Part shown: piece after piece, positions 1 through 11,386 of the stretch
Position numbering within the stretch: position 1 is the stretch's first letter
Layout of the letters: every line of letters begins with the position of its first letter
Source of the DNA: Stagonosporopsis chrysanthemi
Taxonomy: Eukaryota > Ascomycota > Dothideomycetes > Pleosporales > Didymellaceae
Assembly: GCA_022560025.1 (NCBI GenBank)
Contig: JAFISE010000045.1
Span: 62,001 to 126,000 of the forward strand
DNA: 64,000 bases
Direction of reading: 5' to 3'
Notes under the pieces: model-generated
The model's input: the letters and a program-made list of their open reading frames with translations, nothing else
Told to the model about the DNA's origin: nothing
Database searches by the model: none
Program-made: the position numbers and the translations under genes

Positions 1-2
1 CT

Positions 3-335
3 CGGCGCTTCCCTGATGCGAGTCCCTTGTCGCACGCGGCCCCTGCGACGCCAATGCGCAGGCCGCAGCATCTCGACTATTTCAGCGCGGTGCATGCAGT
101 CGCTGTCCCGCGGACGACGCCTGACCCGCGGGTGGTGGGCGGTTGCGCGACGTCAAGAGATACGAGGGCGACATGCAGCAGCAGCAGCAGCGAGTCGGTG
201 AGGTGGGATCGCAGACGCAAGAGCGTCAACATTGAGACGGGTGTGTTGGAGCGTGGGGGGTTGGGGAGGGCTTTGTCGAAGGGGGGGATAGAGGGTGAAA
301 CGGGTGGTGATGGAGATGGGGATATGGAGTCATGA
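3..335 (+). CDS. 3' end of an unidentified gene (partial)
   Basis: The frame is open from the left edge to a TGA at 333-335, giving about 110 C-terminal residues. The composition is low-complexity: Arg/Ser/Thr-rich, with a run of five Ser, then a Gly/Asp/Glu-rich tail ending DGDGDMES. No domain is recognisable. The frame is open to the edge and runs toward the convergent prohibitin gene, which fits the tail of a larger protein. The composition is also what a chance open frame in GC-rich DNA can give, so both the coding status and the frame are uncertain. Confidence 0.4.
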   Translation, partial: RRFPDASPLSHAAPATPMRRPQHLDYFSAVHAVAVPRTTPDPRVVGGCATSRDTRATCSSSSSESVRWDRRRKSVNIETGVLERGGLGRALSKGGIEGETGGDGDGDMES

Positions 336-551
336 GGGCTTGCTGCTTCGGTCGCTGCTATTTGTGATCTGCGGGGAGGGGGGAAGGTAGAGGGTCATAG
401 AGTCCAAGCTGAAGCACGGGTGGAGTCTTCGAATGCTGTATTTAGACAAGAGTGGAAAGCTACATACGCCCGCTTGCCGATGAGTTTGTCGTCTTCATCC
501 CATCCTTTTCATAACCGTAATTATACACGTCTCATCTCATCTCATCACACC

Positions 552-917
552 TCACTGTCTCGCCCTCTTCTCCTTATCGCTCGTCGTCTGGCTAACGTCC
601 AGACCCAGGCCATTCGAGTCCAGGTAGACCTTGTTGGCCGACGACTGCAGGATCTGCGCAATGTTGCGCGCGTTCTCAAACTCCCTCAGGTCGACATATG
701 TCCTGCTCTTCTTGATGGCGTCACCAATCAGCTCTGCTGAGCGCGCCTCACCCTGCGCGCGCACAACGGTGGCCTGCTTCTCCTGGCGCGCCTTGTCGAC
801 GACGAAGGCGGCGCGCTGGGCTTCCTGCTGCGCGACTTGCTTGGCTTCTACTGCGGCGGTGAACTCGGGGGAGAAGGCGAGGTGCTGGAAAGGAGGGGTT
901 AGCAGAGCACGGAGTGT

Positions 918-948
<31 letters not shown>

Positions 949-1567
949 TATGGAGGGAAGGGCTTACTGTGAGGGAGACGTCGTCGAGCATGATGTTGAA
1001 GCGGGCGGCTCTCCGGACGAGGTTGTCGCGGACAAGGCGCGAGACATTCTCACGCTGGGTGATGAGCTGCGAGGCGTTGAACTGGGCGACGACGCTCTTG
1101 AGCACCTCGTTGACAATGGAGGGCAGGACGCGCTCGTCGTAGTCGGTGCCCAGGGTGCGATAGATCTGCGGCAGGGCGTCGACGCGCGGGCGGCTGAGGA
1201 CTCTGCAGGTGATGTTGACCATCTGCAGGTCCTTTGTGCCCGTCAGCGAGGCGACGTTGCGCGGCTTCGCGCGCACGTCGTAGGTGATGGGCGTCTCGAA
1301 CCACGGCACGTTGAAGTGGGTGCCCTCGTTGTAGATTTCCTTCTGCACGCCGCCGAGACGGGTGTACTTGATGGCGCGGTGTCCTCCGTCGACGTTGAAG
1401 AGAGCGTTGTTGGCCAGCCAGAGGCCGCCGCCCAGCAGCACGAGGCCCGCGATGCCGCCTGCGGTGCCCTTGGGAGCGCCGCCGCCGGAGCCGCCAAAGC
1501 GCGAGGTGCGGCGGGTGAGCTCGTTCTGGATGCGCTGCCAGGCTTCCTTGGGGTCGGGGGAGGCCAT
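552..1567 (-). CDS. phb2: Prohibitin-2 (mitochondrial inner-membrane scaffold)
   Basis: There are two exons: 1567-968 and 884-552. The intron (967-885) starts GTAAGC and ends CCAG. The product is 310 aa, the same length I recall for yeast Phb2. Seen: a basic, Gly-rich N-terminus; one hydrophobic segment at about 35-52; the highly conserved stretch NALFNVDGGHRAIKYTR; the blocks VRAKPRNVASLTGTKDLQMV and ITCRVLSRPRVDALP; and a charged, coiled-coil-prone C-terminus. Family knowledge: with Phb1 it forms ring assemblies in the inner mitochondrial membrane that chaperone respiratory subunits and regulate m-AAA proteolysis. The start at 1567 is chosen by family length. The frame stays open about 146 codons upstream, but that stretch looks non-coding. 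The intron carries a C17 run and an AC repeat on the transcribed strand. Confidence 0.95.
914..948. repeat. GT microsatellite followed by a 17-G run
   Basis: On the + strand a (GT)9 tract (914-931) runs into 17 consecutive G (932-948). It lies inside the prohibitin-2 intron, where the transcript reads C17 then AC repeats ahead of the acceptor. Its length is probably variable and hard to sequence. Confidence 0.95.
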
Positions 1568-2330
1568 TGTGGGTGTGCGGGAGGGTTGTGGCGGGAGGGC
1601 GTGGTGGGCGTGGTGGGCGTGGGCGACGATGGAGGCGTCAGAATGGTGATGCTGTCGACAGGCGTCGATGCGATGAAGTTTGCCGCGCATTACCCGATTG
1701 GCCAGACCTGGCTCTCCGCAGAAGGGCGCCGTGAACCACGACCCCGAGCTCCCTTGCGTCACACCACCCCATGGCTCGAGGCTGGCAGAGACGGCATGTG
1801 AACCTCGGCGCGGTGAGACACATGCCCTCTCACCACGCCGACCCCAAACAATGTCGGGTTTCCAGCGCGTGAAACGCTCGCAGTCCGTGGGAGACATGCA
1901 CCCCAGCTTGCGCATGGGCCACCACGTCAATGTCGGAGACCAAGACACCAGCTGTCCATAACCTCGCGCGCATGCCCGTTCCCCGTAACGATCGTTGCGC
2001 TTCACTTCCCGCCCGACTGGCTGCAGGCGTCTGTTTATATTCAGCCCCTTTCAAGATACCCAATTGCGTTCTGGCGCTGGCCTGCTAAGTACCTGTCGCG
2101 ACTGTCGCATGCCGTTTTGTGCAACTGCGGGCGGAGCTACGTTTATCTGATGTGAGTGTAGATGGCGAACGGCCAGCCATGTGTGGGAATGGGGGCGTGG
2201 ACTGACTGCGCCAGACTATTCTTTCTGATCTGCCGTGCCACCGAATAGACCTCACCACCGAATAGACCTCACCCCCGTCACATAGGTCCCACTGCCACTA
2301 GAGAGACGTCTACAGTGTACCCACGCCGCC
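1568..2330. promoter_or_regulatory. Divergent promoter between phb2 and the lectin gene
   Basis: 763 bp separate the two divergent start codons. Near phb2 there is a GGGCGTGGT-type repeat at about 1598-1625. A perfect 17-bp tandem duplication sits 57-90 bp upstream of the lectin ATG. I found no convincing TATA box or extra gene; the minus-strand open frame reaching 2005 is an in-frame run-on from phb2. Confidence 0.6.
2241..2274. repeat. Perfect 17-bp tandem duplication
   Basis: CACCGAATAGACCTCAC occurs at 2241-2257 and again at 2258-2274 with no spacer, in the proximal upstream region or 5' leader of the lectin gene. Confidence 0.95.
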
Positions 2331-3756
2331 ATGTACATAACCTCGCGCACTCTCCATACCGTCGCCTGGTCCGCTCTGGCAGTCTCCGCCGCGCGCGCCC
2401 AGTATGTCATAGACCATCTCAGCTTCGGCCACAAGGACGGCGTCTACATCTCGCCGGACCTGCGCGCCATCCCCCACTTCAATGTCCAAGGCATCGACGA
2501 CTACAAGCCCCAGATCCTCTCCGACCGCGTCATTCTCACACCGCCCTACCCGGGCAGCCAGCGCGGCGCGCTATGGGCCAACGATCCCATGGACCGCAGC
2601 GGAGACTGGATCGCCGAGCTGGACTTCCGCGCGACGGGCATGGAGCGGGGAGGCGGCAACCTGCAGCTCTGGTACGTCAAGGAGAGCCAGGCGCACGACA
2701 AGCCGAACAGCCTGTACACGGCGCCCAAGTTCGACGGCCTGGTCTTGGTCATTGACCAGTATGAGGGCCACGGAGGCTCGGTGCGGGGCTTTCTGAACGA
2801 CGGGACAATAGACATCAGGTCGCACCCCGACCCCGACCAGCTGGCTTTTGGCAAGTGCGACTACGCGTATAGGAATCGCGGGTACCTCAGCGCTGTCAAG
2901 CTGCACCACACCAATGGGCTGCTCGAGGTCACTGTGGACGGCAAGTCCTGCTTCAAGACCGACAAGGTGCGTCCACCCCCCCCCTCCCCCCCCGCCCCCC
3001 CCTTACTGACACCTCCAGGTCAAACTCCCCTCAGACTACTACTTTGGCGTCAGCGCCTCCTCCGCCGAGAACCCCGACTCGTTCGAAGTCCACAAACTGA
3101 TCGTCTCGACCAGCACCTCGCACACCCGCGAAGAGCCCAACCGCCAACGCTTCCCCGACGCCCGCAACCAGCAACACCAACAGCCCGTGCAGAACCAGCC
3201 GCACCAAGAATCCGCACAGCAGCAACACGCGCAGCAACCCGCCTCGACGCCGCCCAAGAAAATGGCCTCATCCCAGCAAATCCCCCCCTGGATCCAGGAC
3301 GTGATCGCCAGCAACATCAAAACCGACAACGACCGCTTCGAAGACCTGCACAACCGCGTGCAAGATGTCGCGCACCACGTCGCCGCCATGTACACGCTGC
3401 TCGAAGCGCTAAACACACAGGCCGACACGACGCACAAGGCGCTGCTGCAGCGCCTCGCCACGCTCGAGGAGCGCCAGTCCCACAACGTGCGCCTCTCCGA
3501 GGGCACCTCCACCGCCGCCAAGCAGATCCTGCGCGACCTCGAGAGCCAGGACTCCAAGACGCTGATTGCCGCTGTCCATCGCCGCATCGAGGATAACCAC
3601 AAGGACATCCCCAATGTCGTCAAGGCTGTCGTCAAGGAGCATGGGTTGAGTTGGGCCGCCTTGCTGGCTGTCGCCGTCGCGGTGCAGATCATGGTTGTCG
3701 GGGCGTATATGGTGTATAAGAAGAGGAGGGGCGGGGCGCCGAAGAAGTATTTGTAG
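2331..3756 (+). CDS. L-type lectin cargo receptor, ERGIC-53/Emp47-like
   Basis: There are two exons, 2331-2966 and 3019-3756. The 52-nt intron is C-rich, with a TTACTGAC branch point. The product is 457 aa. Seen in order: a signal peptide of about 23 residues; a legume-like lectin domain (about 24-235) with WANDPMDRSGDWIAELDFRA, the sugar-fold motif GGGNLQLWY and the strand KFDGLVLVIDQYEGHGG; a Gln/His/Pro-rich linker (about 252-282); a helical, coiled-coil-like stalk; one transmembrane segment near 424-445; and the cytosolic tail KKRRGGAPKKYL. The terminal KKYL matches the KKxx COPI retrieval signal. Family role: these type I proteins cycle between ER and Golgi, bind high-mannose glycoproteins and package them into COPII vesicles. 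It is divergent to phb2 and convergent with prp3. Confidence 0.93.
2973..3002 (+). repeat. C-rich tract in the lectin intron
   Basis: Almost pure C, interrupted by single A, T and G bases, filling most of the intron between its GTGCGT donor and its branch point. Confidence 0.9.
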
Positions 3757-4200
3757 ATGTTGTTTTTTCTTTTTAAATGTTTGGTGCGCAGCGGAGGGAG
3801 GGAGGGAGGAAGACGGAGATGCATTGCTGGCGTTGAGTGCGCGGCGTTTTGGGGGGCGGGGATTGGGACTGGAATTGGGATTGGACTGGGATTGGATTGC
3901 ATCGGACTGGATTGGCTAGACGTGTTGAATATCATATCCCCTGCAGTGCAATGCGGTGCCTTCTCCATGACCACACTACAGCACGTCTTCCACCATGACA
4001 ATGACCATGACCATCCCACATTCCCGTCTGCGTTTGCCGCATCCACCAACGCCATACAAACTATGCACCAATACCGCATCCGGACGTGTATTAACATGTA
4101 GATTCATCAACCATGGGACAATCTCGGTGAGACTTACGTTTTCATTTGCTCCCCCCCCTGGTCGCGCACAGCCAGCTCGCACGCACTCAGCGCCACGGCC
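3757..4200. other. Convergent 3' region between the lectin gene and prp3
   Basis: No gene is seen. It contains a degenerate GATTGG/GACTGG repeat at 3861-3915 and a short ATGACC-type repeat at about 3987-4013. It presumably holds the 3' ends of both transcripts. Confidence 0.6.
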
Positions 4201-5733
4201 TCAACCCACGCTCTTAGCAAGCGCCCACAGACTGTCCAGCTTGCTCCTGCTGAGAATCTCGCGCGCCTCGCCCGCCGTCTCGCACATCTTGCTGCCCCAC
4301 TTGCGGAACGCGCGGTTCTTGACCTCGCCCTCAAACAGCAGCGTGCACTTGTTGTGCGAGTGGTCCTTGACGTTGCCGGCGGCGTCGACGCTCTTCATCC
4401 ACTGCGGGTCCTTGGCCGTCTTTTCCAGCTGCGTCTCGGTGGGCTCGGCGTTTTCGGACCATTTGATGCGCTGGAGCATGAGTTTTTTGTACTTGTCGAT
4501 CGAGTGGAGGCCGCCTTCTACGATGATGAGGTTGAGTTCGGGGTTGAAGAGGGTGAGCCCGGTCAGGGCGTGTTGTTTGGCGTTCATGTCGATTTGGTAG
4601 CGGTGTTTGCCGTAGGCGAGCGTGTTGACCTTGAAGACGCAGAGGTATAGACCCTTCAGGGCGTCCTTTTCTTGGTTCTTCTCTAGTTTTGCGTGGCGCT
4701 GCTCCTTGTCGAGCGCGCGCTCTGCATTCGCTTCTTCGTGGTCGTGCTGTCGTTGCGCAATCTGCTGCTCCACGAGCATCTCGACAGCTGTCGGATCTGC
4801 GATGGCCTGCTCGCCCATGACACGCATCATGTTTCCGCGCTTGACCTTTGGCGGTGGAGGTGGCTCCAGACCAAGTCGAATCTTCGCTTGCTTCTCTTTA
4901 TGCTCGGCTGCACGGCGCATCCTGCGCGCCTTGGCCTGCTCTTTCGTTGTGAGATACAAAGGCTTGATCTCGACCAAGCGCTGGTCTTGTGGTGCTTTCA
5001 GGAGCGGCGGGTGTTGCACATAGAGTGTGATGATGGAGTCGTCGGTGTCGATCGAGACCTTCTCGGGGTCGTCGATGCAGTCGTACGTCTTGTCCTTTAA
5101 TATGCCCTCGTCCCACCACTCGATGTCTGGCGGTTGCTGGACCAGAAAGCCTCGCTCGCTGTTCTCGTCCAGACCAGCACGGCGCGCGCGCAGAGCCAGC
5201 TTCTTCTTCATCTGCTCCAGGCGGTCCTGCGCTCGCAGCTTGGAGGCCTGGTCGAGGTACTTTCCATGCTCGTTGAACTGCAATGGCTTGGACACCCTTG
5301 TCCGCGCGCCTGGCTGGCTGGCGGCTGTCGGATCAAAGTATGGGTTGAACGACTCTCCGTCCTGGTTCTCTTTTGGTTTTGGCGCAGCGGCTTTGGATCT
5401 GCTGTCCACGACCGGTGTCTCTGAACGGCGGTTGCCGAGTGTCGTCGCAAAACGCGGACCGTTGGAGGGCTCTGGTGCAGCAGGCTTCGCCTGGGCGTTG
5501 CCGGCCCTCATAGCAGCCATTCGTGCCTTCAGAGCGGCCAGTTTCTCCTCTTTGTCGCTGGAAGCAGCACCCGCTGCTGGTGCTGGAGGTGCGCCATTGG
5601 GAGCAGCCTTCCGCGCTGCGAGGCGCGCTGCGATTTCCGCCGCCTTTGCCTTCGCTGCTGCAATGGCGTCTGCGCCCTTGGTGCGTTTGGCATCGCCGGC
5701 GGCGGTCTCTGCGGCGGGGCGCTTCTCGACCAT
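4201..5733 (-). CDS. prp3: U4/U6 snRNP splicing factor Prp3
   Basis: Single exon, 510 aa. The N-terminus is Ala/Lys-rich and low-complexity. The Prp3 domain covers the middle: the ERGFLVQQPPDIEWWDEGIL block, then the K-x-x-E-x-x-K-x-R-R-x-R-R-A region and GNMMRVMGEQAIADPTAVE. The C-terminal DUF1115-type domain shows VFKVNTLAYGKHRYQID, ALTGLTLFNPELNLIIVEGG and SIDKYKKLMLQRIKW. Family role: Prp3 binds the U4/U6 duplex and helps assemble the U4/U6.U5 tri-snRNP in the nucleus. The start is the first ATG, preceded by a short intergenic region shared with RPA190. Length and domain order are normal and nothing looks broken. Confidence 0.94.
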   Translation of the reverse strand: MVEKRPAAETAAGDAKRTKGADAIAAAKAKAAEIAARLAARKAAPNGAPPAPAAGAASSDKEEKLAALKARMAAMRAGNAQAKPAAPEPSNGPRFATTLGNRRSETPVVDSRSKAAAPKPKENQDGESFNPYFDPTAASQPGARTRVSKPLQFNEHGKYLDQASKLRAQDRLEQMKKKLALRARRAGLDENSERGFLVQQPPDIEWWDEGILKDKTYDCIDDPEKVSIDTDDSIITLYVQHPPLLKAPQDQRLVEIKPLYLTTKEQAKARRMRRAAEHKEKQAKIRLGLEPPPPPKVKRGNMMRVMGEQAIADPTAVEMLVEQQIAQRQHDHEEANAERALDKEQRHAKLEKNQEKDALKGLYLCVFKVNTLAYGKHRYQIDMNAKQHALTGLTLFNPELNLIIVEGGLHSIDKYKKLMLQRIKWSENAEPTETQLEKTAKDPQWMKSVDAAGNVKDHSHNKCTLLFEGEVKNRAFRKWGSKMCETAGEAREILSRSKLDSLWALAKSVG

Positions 5734-6132
5734 GTCGGGCAGGTGTGCTGGTGAAATGAATTTGCGGAGATCTCGGGGGTGGAGGTGTTGTCAGAAGGGC
5801 GCGTCAGCAGCTCGACTATCGCCAGCGTCTCGTGCGGTGTCTTGGCGCGGAGGTGGGCGAGGAAGGTGCGGTGCGCTCGAGGCAGGCGCGACCGGCGAGG
5901 ATGGAGGTTATCGCAGCTCGATGCTGGGTGTCCACCGCGCCGTGACGGAGTTTGGTCGCGAGCGCAGGCATCGCTAGCGGCCCGTGCACGCTAGCGGGGT
6001 GGGCCCGCGTTTTTTCGAGACAACTTTTGCAGCTTCGATTGTAGGCCTCGCTTCGCCCGACTGCTGAAGCCGCGCTCTGCTGCACCGGCGCATGTAAAGG
6101 AGACCACCGCGGGTTCGCAGGCAGGCGCAACC
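5734..6132. promoter_or_regulatory. Divergent promoter between prp3 and RPA190
   Basis: 399 bp separate the ATG of a splicing factor from the ATG of the Pol I large subunit. It is GC-rich, with no gene or clear TATA box. Shared control of two growth-linked genes is possible but is only suggested by position. Confidence 0.5.
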
Positions 6133-9100
6133 ATGAACACTTCCCAGCCCATCTCCTCGGCCATCCAGGCGGTCGAGTTTGGCTTCCTCTCCGCGCACGA
6201 TGTCAGAGCTCTCTCGGTGAAGCGCATCACCAACCCGACCACCTTCGACTCGCTGCTGCACCCCGTGCCCGGCGGTCTGCATGATGCCGCCCTCGGCGCC
6301 TTCCTGGACAACCCGTGAGCCCCGTCGTGCCCGCACTGCTGAAGACCTGGACTAACCGCGCCAGATGCTCGACATGCGGCCTCACCACCATGCTGGGCTG
6401 CCCCGGCCACTGCGGCCACATCGAGCTGCCCGTGCCCGTCTACCACCTCACGTTCATGGACCAGCTGCTGCGCCTGCTGAGAGGCAAGTGCGGCTACTGC
6501 CACAACCTCAAGCTCGCCCGCGTGCAGATCAACGAGTTCGTTTCGCGGTTACGCCTGATCCGATGCGGTCTGGTCAAGGAGGCCAACGAGATGCACGAGT
6601 TCATCGACGTGAACAAGGGCAAAAAGAAGCAGGACGAGGCCGAGTCCGAGTCGGACGACGACAACGAGGACATTGTGGGCCAGCGCAACAACTACGTCAA
6701 GCGGTGCTTGAAGCGGGCCGGCATCTCGAAGCACGAGGCGCGCTCGGTCAAGGAGAAGAACGACACCATCTCTGAGGCGAGACGGCTGGTCTTGAAGGAA
6801 TTCTACGCTGCTATTGTTGCAGGCAAGAAGTGCAGGAACTGCCAGGCCATCAACCCTACATACCGCAAGGACAAGAGCATCAAGATTTTCCGCAAGAACT
6901 TGAGTGGAAAGGAGAAGGCGCAAATGGCGCAGTCTGAGAAGCGCCTCCAGAACCCTCTCGATGTTCTTGCGCGACGAGACGCGAAGGCGAAGAAGCAGCC
7001 CGTTCACGACGACGAAGGGTTGGCCGATATGTCCGAAGAGGACTCTGACGAGGGTATTGACATCGACATGGACGACGGCTCGCTCACTGCCACCGAGGCC
7101 AGCACAGCAACAAAAACGCGAACCGCCACCGATGCCTCCGACAGCTCGCAAGAGTACGTTACAGCAGCAGAAGTCAGAGCGGCCATGACCCTGCTTTTCG
7201 AGCAGGAGGCCGAGATTCTTCGCCTGATCTACAGCCCGTACGGCTCAGCCAACGTCAGCCCTGACATGTTCTTCATGGAAGCCATCATCGTACCACCGAA
7301 CAGATATAGGATGGAGGACAAGACGGGCGACTCGATCGCTGAATCGCCCAAGAACAGTCTGTACAAGGGCATCTTGAGTGCCTGCGACTCGATGCGCCAG
7401 ATCAGCAACGAGATGAAGGGCCACGAGAACGAGGCAGGATACAGGCGTCGCAACTTCGACGACCTGCAGAACACCTGGGTCAACCTCCAGGGTGCTGTTA
7501 ACGCCGTCATTGATCGTGATGCCAACCCTGTCCAAGGCAAAGCTGGCCTCACCAACGCCGACGGTATCAAGCAGCATCTTGAGAAGAAGGAGGGTCTCTT
7601 CCGTAAGAACATGATGGGCAAGCGTGTCAACTTCGCAGCCCGTTCCGTCATTTCGCCCGACCCCAACATTGAGACGAACGAGATTGGTGTGCCCCCGGTC
7701 TTTGCTAAGAAACTCACCTTCCCTGAGCCAGTAACAAACCACAACTTCTACGACATGAAGGAGGCAGTGTTGAACGGTCCCGACAAATGGCCCGGCGCTG
7801 TGGCTATCGAGAACGAATTTGGTCAGGTCGTGACCCTGAAGAAGAAGAACTACGAGGAGCGTTTGGCGCTGGCGAACCAGCTGCTTGCGCCTTCAAGCAC
7901 ATTCTCAAACGGCTCCAAGAACAAGAAGGTGCATCGCCATCTGAACAACGGCGACGTTGTCATCATGAATCGTCAGCCTACTCTCCACAAGCCGTCCATG
8001 ATGGCTCATCGAGCGCGCGTCTTGCCCGGCGAGAAGACCATCCGTATGCACTACGCCAATTGTAACACCTACAACGCCGACTTCGATGGTGACGAGATGA
8101 ACATGCATTTCCCGCAGAACGAACTGGCACGCGCCGAAGCTATGACTATCGCAGACACCGATCACCAGTACCTCTCAGCAACAGCAGGAAAGCCGCTGCG
8201 TGGTCTCATTCAGGATCACATTTCCATGGGTGTTTGGTTGTCAAACAAGGACACCTTCTTCACGCGCGAGGAGTACCAGCAGCTGATGTACGCAGCTCTT
8301 CGGCCTGAGGATGGCCACACAACCTCTGGCCGGCTTGAAACTGTGGAGCCTGCAATCTACAAGCCGGTGCCTTTGTGGACTGGCAAGCAGATTTTCACCT
8401 CTGTTCTCAAGAACATCAAGCCCGCCGAGTACCAGGATCTGACCCTCGAGTCCAAGTCTTCGACAAACCGCAGCCTCTGGGGCGAGAACAGCGAGGAGCA
8501 GCAGGTTATTGTCAAGGATGGCCAGCTGCTGTGTGGTATCATTGATAAGAGTCAGATCGGTCCTGCCGCTGGTGGTCTCATCAACGGTATCTACGAGGCT
8601 TACGGAGAGACCATCGCTGGTCGTGCCCTCAGTATCATCGGTCGTATGCTTACGAAGCTGCTGCACATGCGTGCCTTCTCTTGTGGTGTTGAGGATCTGA
8701 TTCTGACCGCCGAGGGAGATCAGGCACGTCTGGAGAAGCTGAAGGCAGCCGAGAATATTGGATTCGAAGTTGCTTCCAAATACGTCAGCTTGGACTCGTC
8801 AAAAATCAAGTCCACCAACACCGAGCTACAAACACGTCTTGAGCGAGTACTACGAGATGATGGCAAGCAGCACGGTCTGGATTTGTTGTCCAACAGTGCT
8901 ACTGCGAGTGTCTCATCTGCAGTCACCCAGGCCTGTCTGCCACACAAGCTCATCAAGCTGTTCCCTAAGAACCAGATGCAGGCTATGACAGGGTCTGGCG
9001 CAAAGGGTAGTTTGGTCAACGCCAACCAAATTTCGTGTAATCTGGGCCAGCAGGTCTTGGAAGGTCGCCGTGTACCTGTCATGGTCAGTGGTAAAACACT

Positions 9101-11386
9101 GCCATGCTTCAAGCCGTACGAGACGAGCGTACGTGCTGGTGGGTACATTGTCAACCGTTTCTTGACTGGTGTCCGCCCGCAGGAATACTATTTCCACATG
9201 ATGGCTGGTCGTGAGGGTCTCATCGACACAGCTGTCAAGACATCGCGTTCCGGTTATCTGCAGCGTTGTATCATCAAGGGTATGGAGGGCCTGAAGGTCG
9301 AGTATGATACCTCCGTACGCGATTCAGATGGCAGCATGGTCCAGTTCCTGTACGGTGAAGATGGACTCGACATCACCAAGCAGAAGTACCTCAACGACTT
9401 CAAATTTCAGGCACAGAACTTCCTCTCCCTTGCACAGTCCCTCAACACACAAGAGGCTTTCGGTAAGGTACACAGCCAGGAAGCGTCTGACTACAACAAG
9501 AAGGCTGCCAAGAAGGCGAAGAAGAATGTAGCTGCCATGGATCCAGCTACTGCTATCTACGCTCCTGGCCGTCACAGCGGTAGTACTTCTGAGAAGTTCT
9601 ACCAGGCGAAGAAGGAGGTGAGTAGTCTGACAGCCCTGGTTCTTTCAAAGCTAACATTGCACAGTATGTCGATAACAACAAAGACAAGCTGCTCAAGAAC
9701 AAGAAGAAGGACCCCGAGGGCGAAATTCTCAAGAAGAGTTTCGAACAGATGCTCGATCTCAAGTACCTTCGCTCACTTGTCGAGCCGGGAGAGGCCGTAG
9801 GTGTTGTTGCTGGTCAATCTATTGGTGAGCCCTCGACACAAATGACGCTTAACACTTTCCATTTGGCTGGTCACTCTGCCAAGAACGTCACCCTCGGTAT
9901 TCCTCGTCTCCGCGAAATCGTCATGACCGCCTCTGCGAAGATCTCCACTCCGGGTATGACCATGTTTCCCCACGCCGAGCTTCCCAAGGAACACCAAGAG
10001 AAGTTTGCAAAGAGCATCACGAGGCTGCCGCTCTCAGCTGTTCTCGACAAGGTCACTGTCACCGAATCATCTGGTGCCGGTACGCAGTTCAGTCAGGCAA
10101 GGACATACAAGGTTCGCCTTGATCTGTACCCAGCCGAGGAGTACACAAAAGAGTACGCCATCAAGGTCCGCGATGTCGTCGAATCAATCGAGCAGAAGTT
10201 CTGCCCCCGCCTTCAGAAGATCATGCGCGCAGACTTGAAGAAGAAGGGCGAAAATAAGTCTCTGTCAACCGCAAATGCTTCAGTACCGCAAGTTGGACAA
10301 TCGACCCGCGCGATCGACGAGGTCGTGGCCGATGACGAGCGCGCTGGTCGTGAGGGCGGACCTGAAGACGATGATAGCGATGATGGCGAAGGCGACGGTG
10401 ACACCACACACGCCAAACAGCGTGGTCGCCGCGAGGACAGTGTCGGATACGAAGAGCCGGAAGAGGAGGAGCAGGCTTTCAATGACGCACTGGATCGTGA
10501 CGAAGCCAACAGCGACGAAGACGAAGCTTATGGAGGCAGCCCCAAGCCTTCGCGCGCGACAAGCCCGGATCCAGACGAGGACTCGACAGACGACGAAGAG
10601 CTTCTTGTGCCCACAGACGAAGCCTCTGACATCCGCAAAGATCGCATCATCAACAAGAACGCCGATATTTACGACTTTAAGTTCGATGACAAAAAGGGTG
10701 GATACTGTGAGATCACCTTTGAGTTCCCTCTTGCAGCACCTAAGCTGCTCGTCCTGCACCACGTTGAGACTGCTGCGGAATTCGCCACCATCCACGTCAT
10801 TCCTGGCATCACGTCCGCAATGGTGTCTAAGGAAGAAGGCAAGGACGCAACCGGCAAGAAGATCGACGTCCCTGTCGTCGTAACAGAGGGATCCAACCTC
10901 CTCGCCATCCGCGAGTTTCATGACATAATCGACGTGAATCGTGTCTTCACGAACGACATTGTGGCCATGCTGCAGCTCTACGGTGTGGAGGCCTGCAGAG
11001 CGACAATTGTACGCGAAATGCACGCTGTCTTCAGCGGTCACGGTATTTCCGTCGACCAGCGCCACCTGAACCTCATTGCCGACACGATGACTAAGGGAGG
11101 CGGTTTCACTCCCTTCAACCGCAACGGTCTGAAGGGCAATGTCAGTCCGTTTATGAAAATGTCTTTCGAGACCACAGTCGGGTTCCTCAAGGACGCCGTA
11201 CTGGAGCGCGACTGGGACGACCTGAAGAACCCCTCAGCGCGCATTGTTGTTGGAAAGCTGGGCGGCATTGGTACAGGTGCATTTGATGTATTCGCACCCG
11301 TGCAGATCATCGACCCGCTCAAGGGCGGTGTGTTGCCTGGCATCGAAGAGAAGGCGGAGGAGGACGTCGAAATGGAGGATGCTTAA
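6133..11386 (+). CDS. RPA190: DNA-directed RNA polymerase I largest subunit
   Basis: There are three exons, 6133-6314, 6365-9617 and 9665-11386, with introns of 50 and 47 nt. The product is 1718 aa. Seen: an N-terminal zinc site where the first junction joins DNP to CSTCG, followed by CPGHCGHIELPVPVY and a CGYC pair; the clamp and active-site region with MGKRVNFAARSVISPDPNIE, MNRQPTLHKPSMM and the catalytic NADFDGDEMNMHFPQ, whose three Asp (codons 8079-8093) hold the metal ions; bridge-helix/trigger-loop blocks EPSTQMTLNTFHLAG and GIPRLREI; and a Pol I-type acidic insertion (about 10300-10620, Asp/Glu-rich). Role: nucleolar synthesis of the 35S rRNA precursor. All boundaries keep frame. Acidic stretches near 6640-6680 and 7030-7080 are typical of this subunit. 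Confidence 0.97.

Noticed and set aside
1568..2005. Upstream in-frame extension of prohibitin-2
   Set aside because: It has no stop but no conserved sequence; the 310-residue form starting at 1567 matches the family length and start context.
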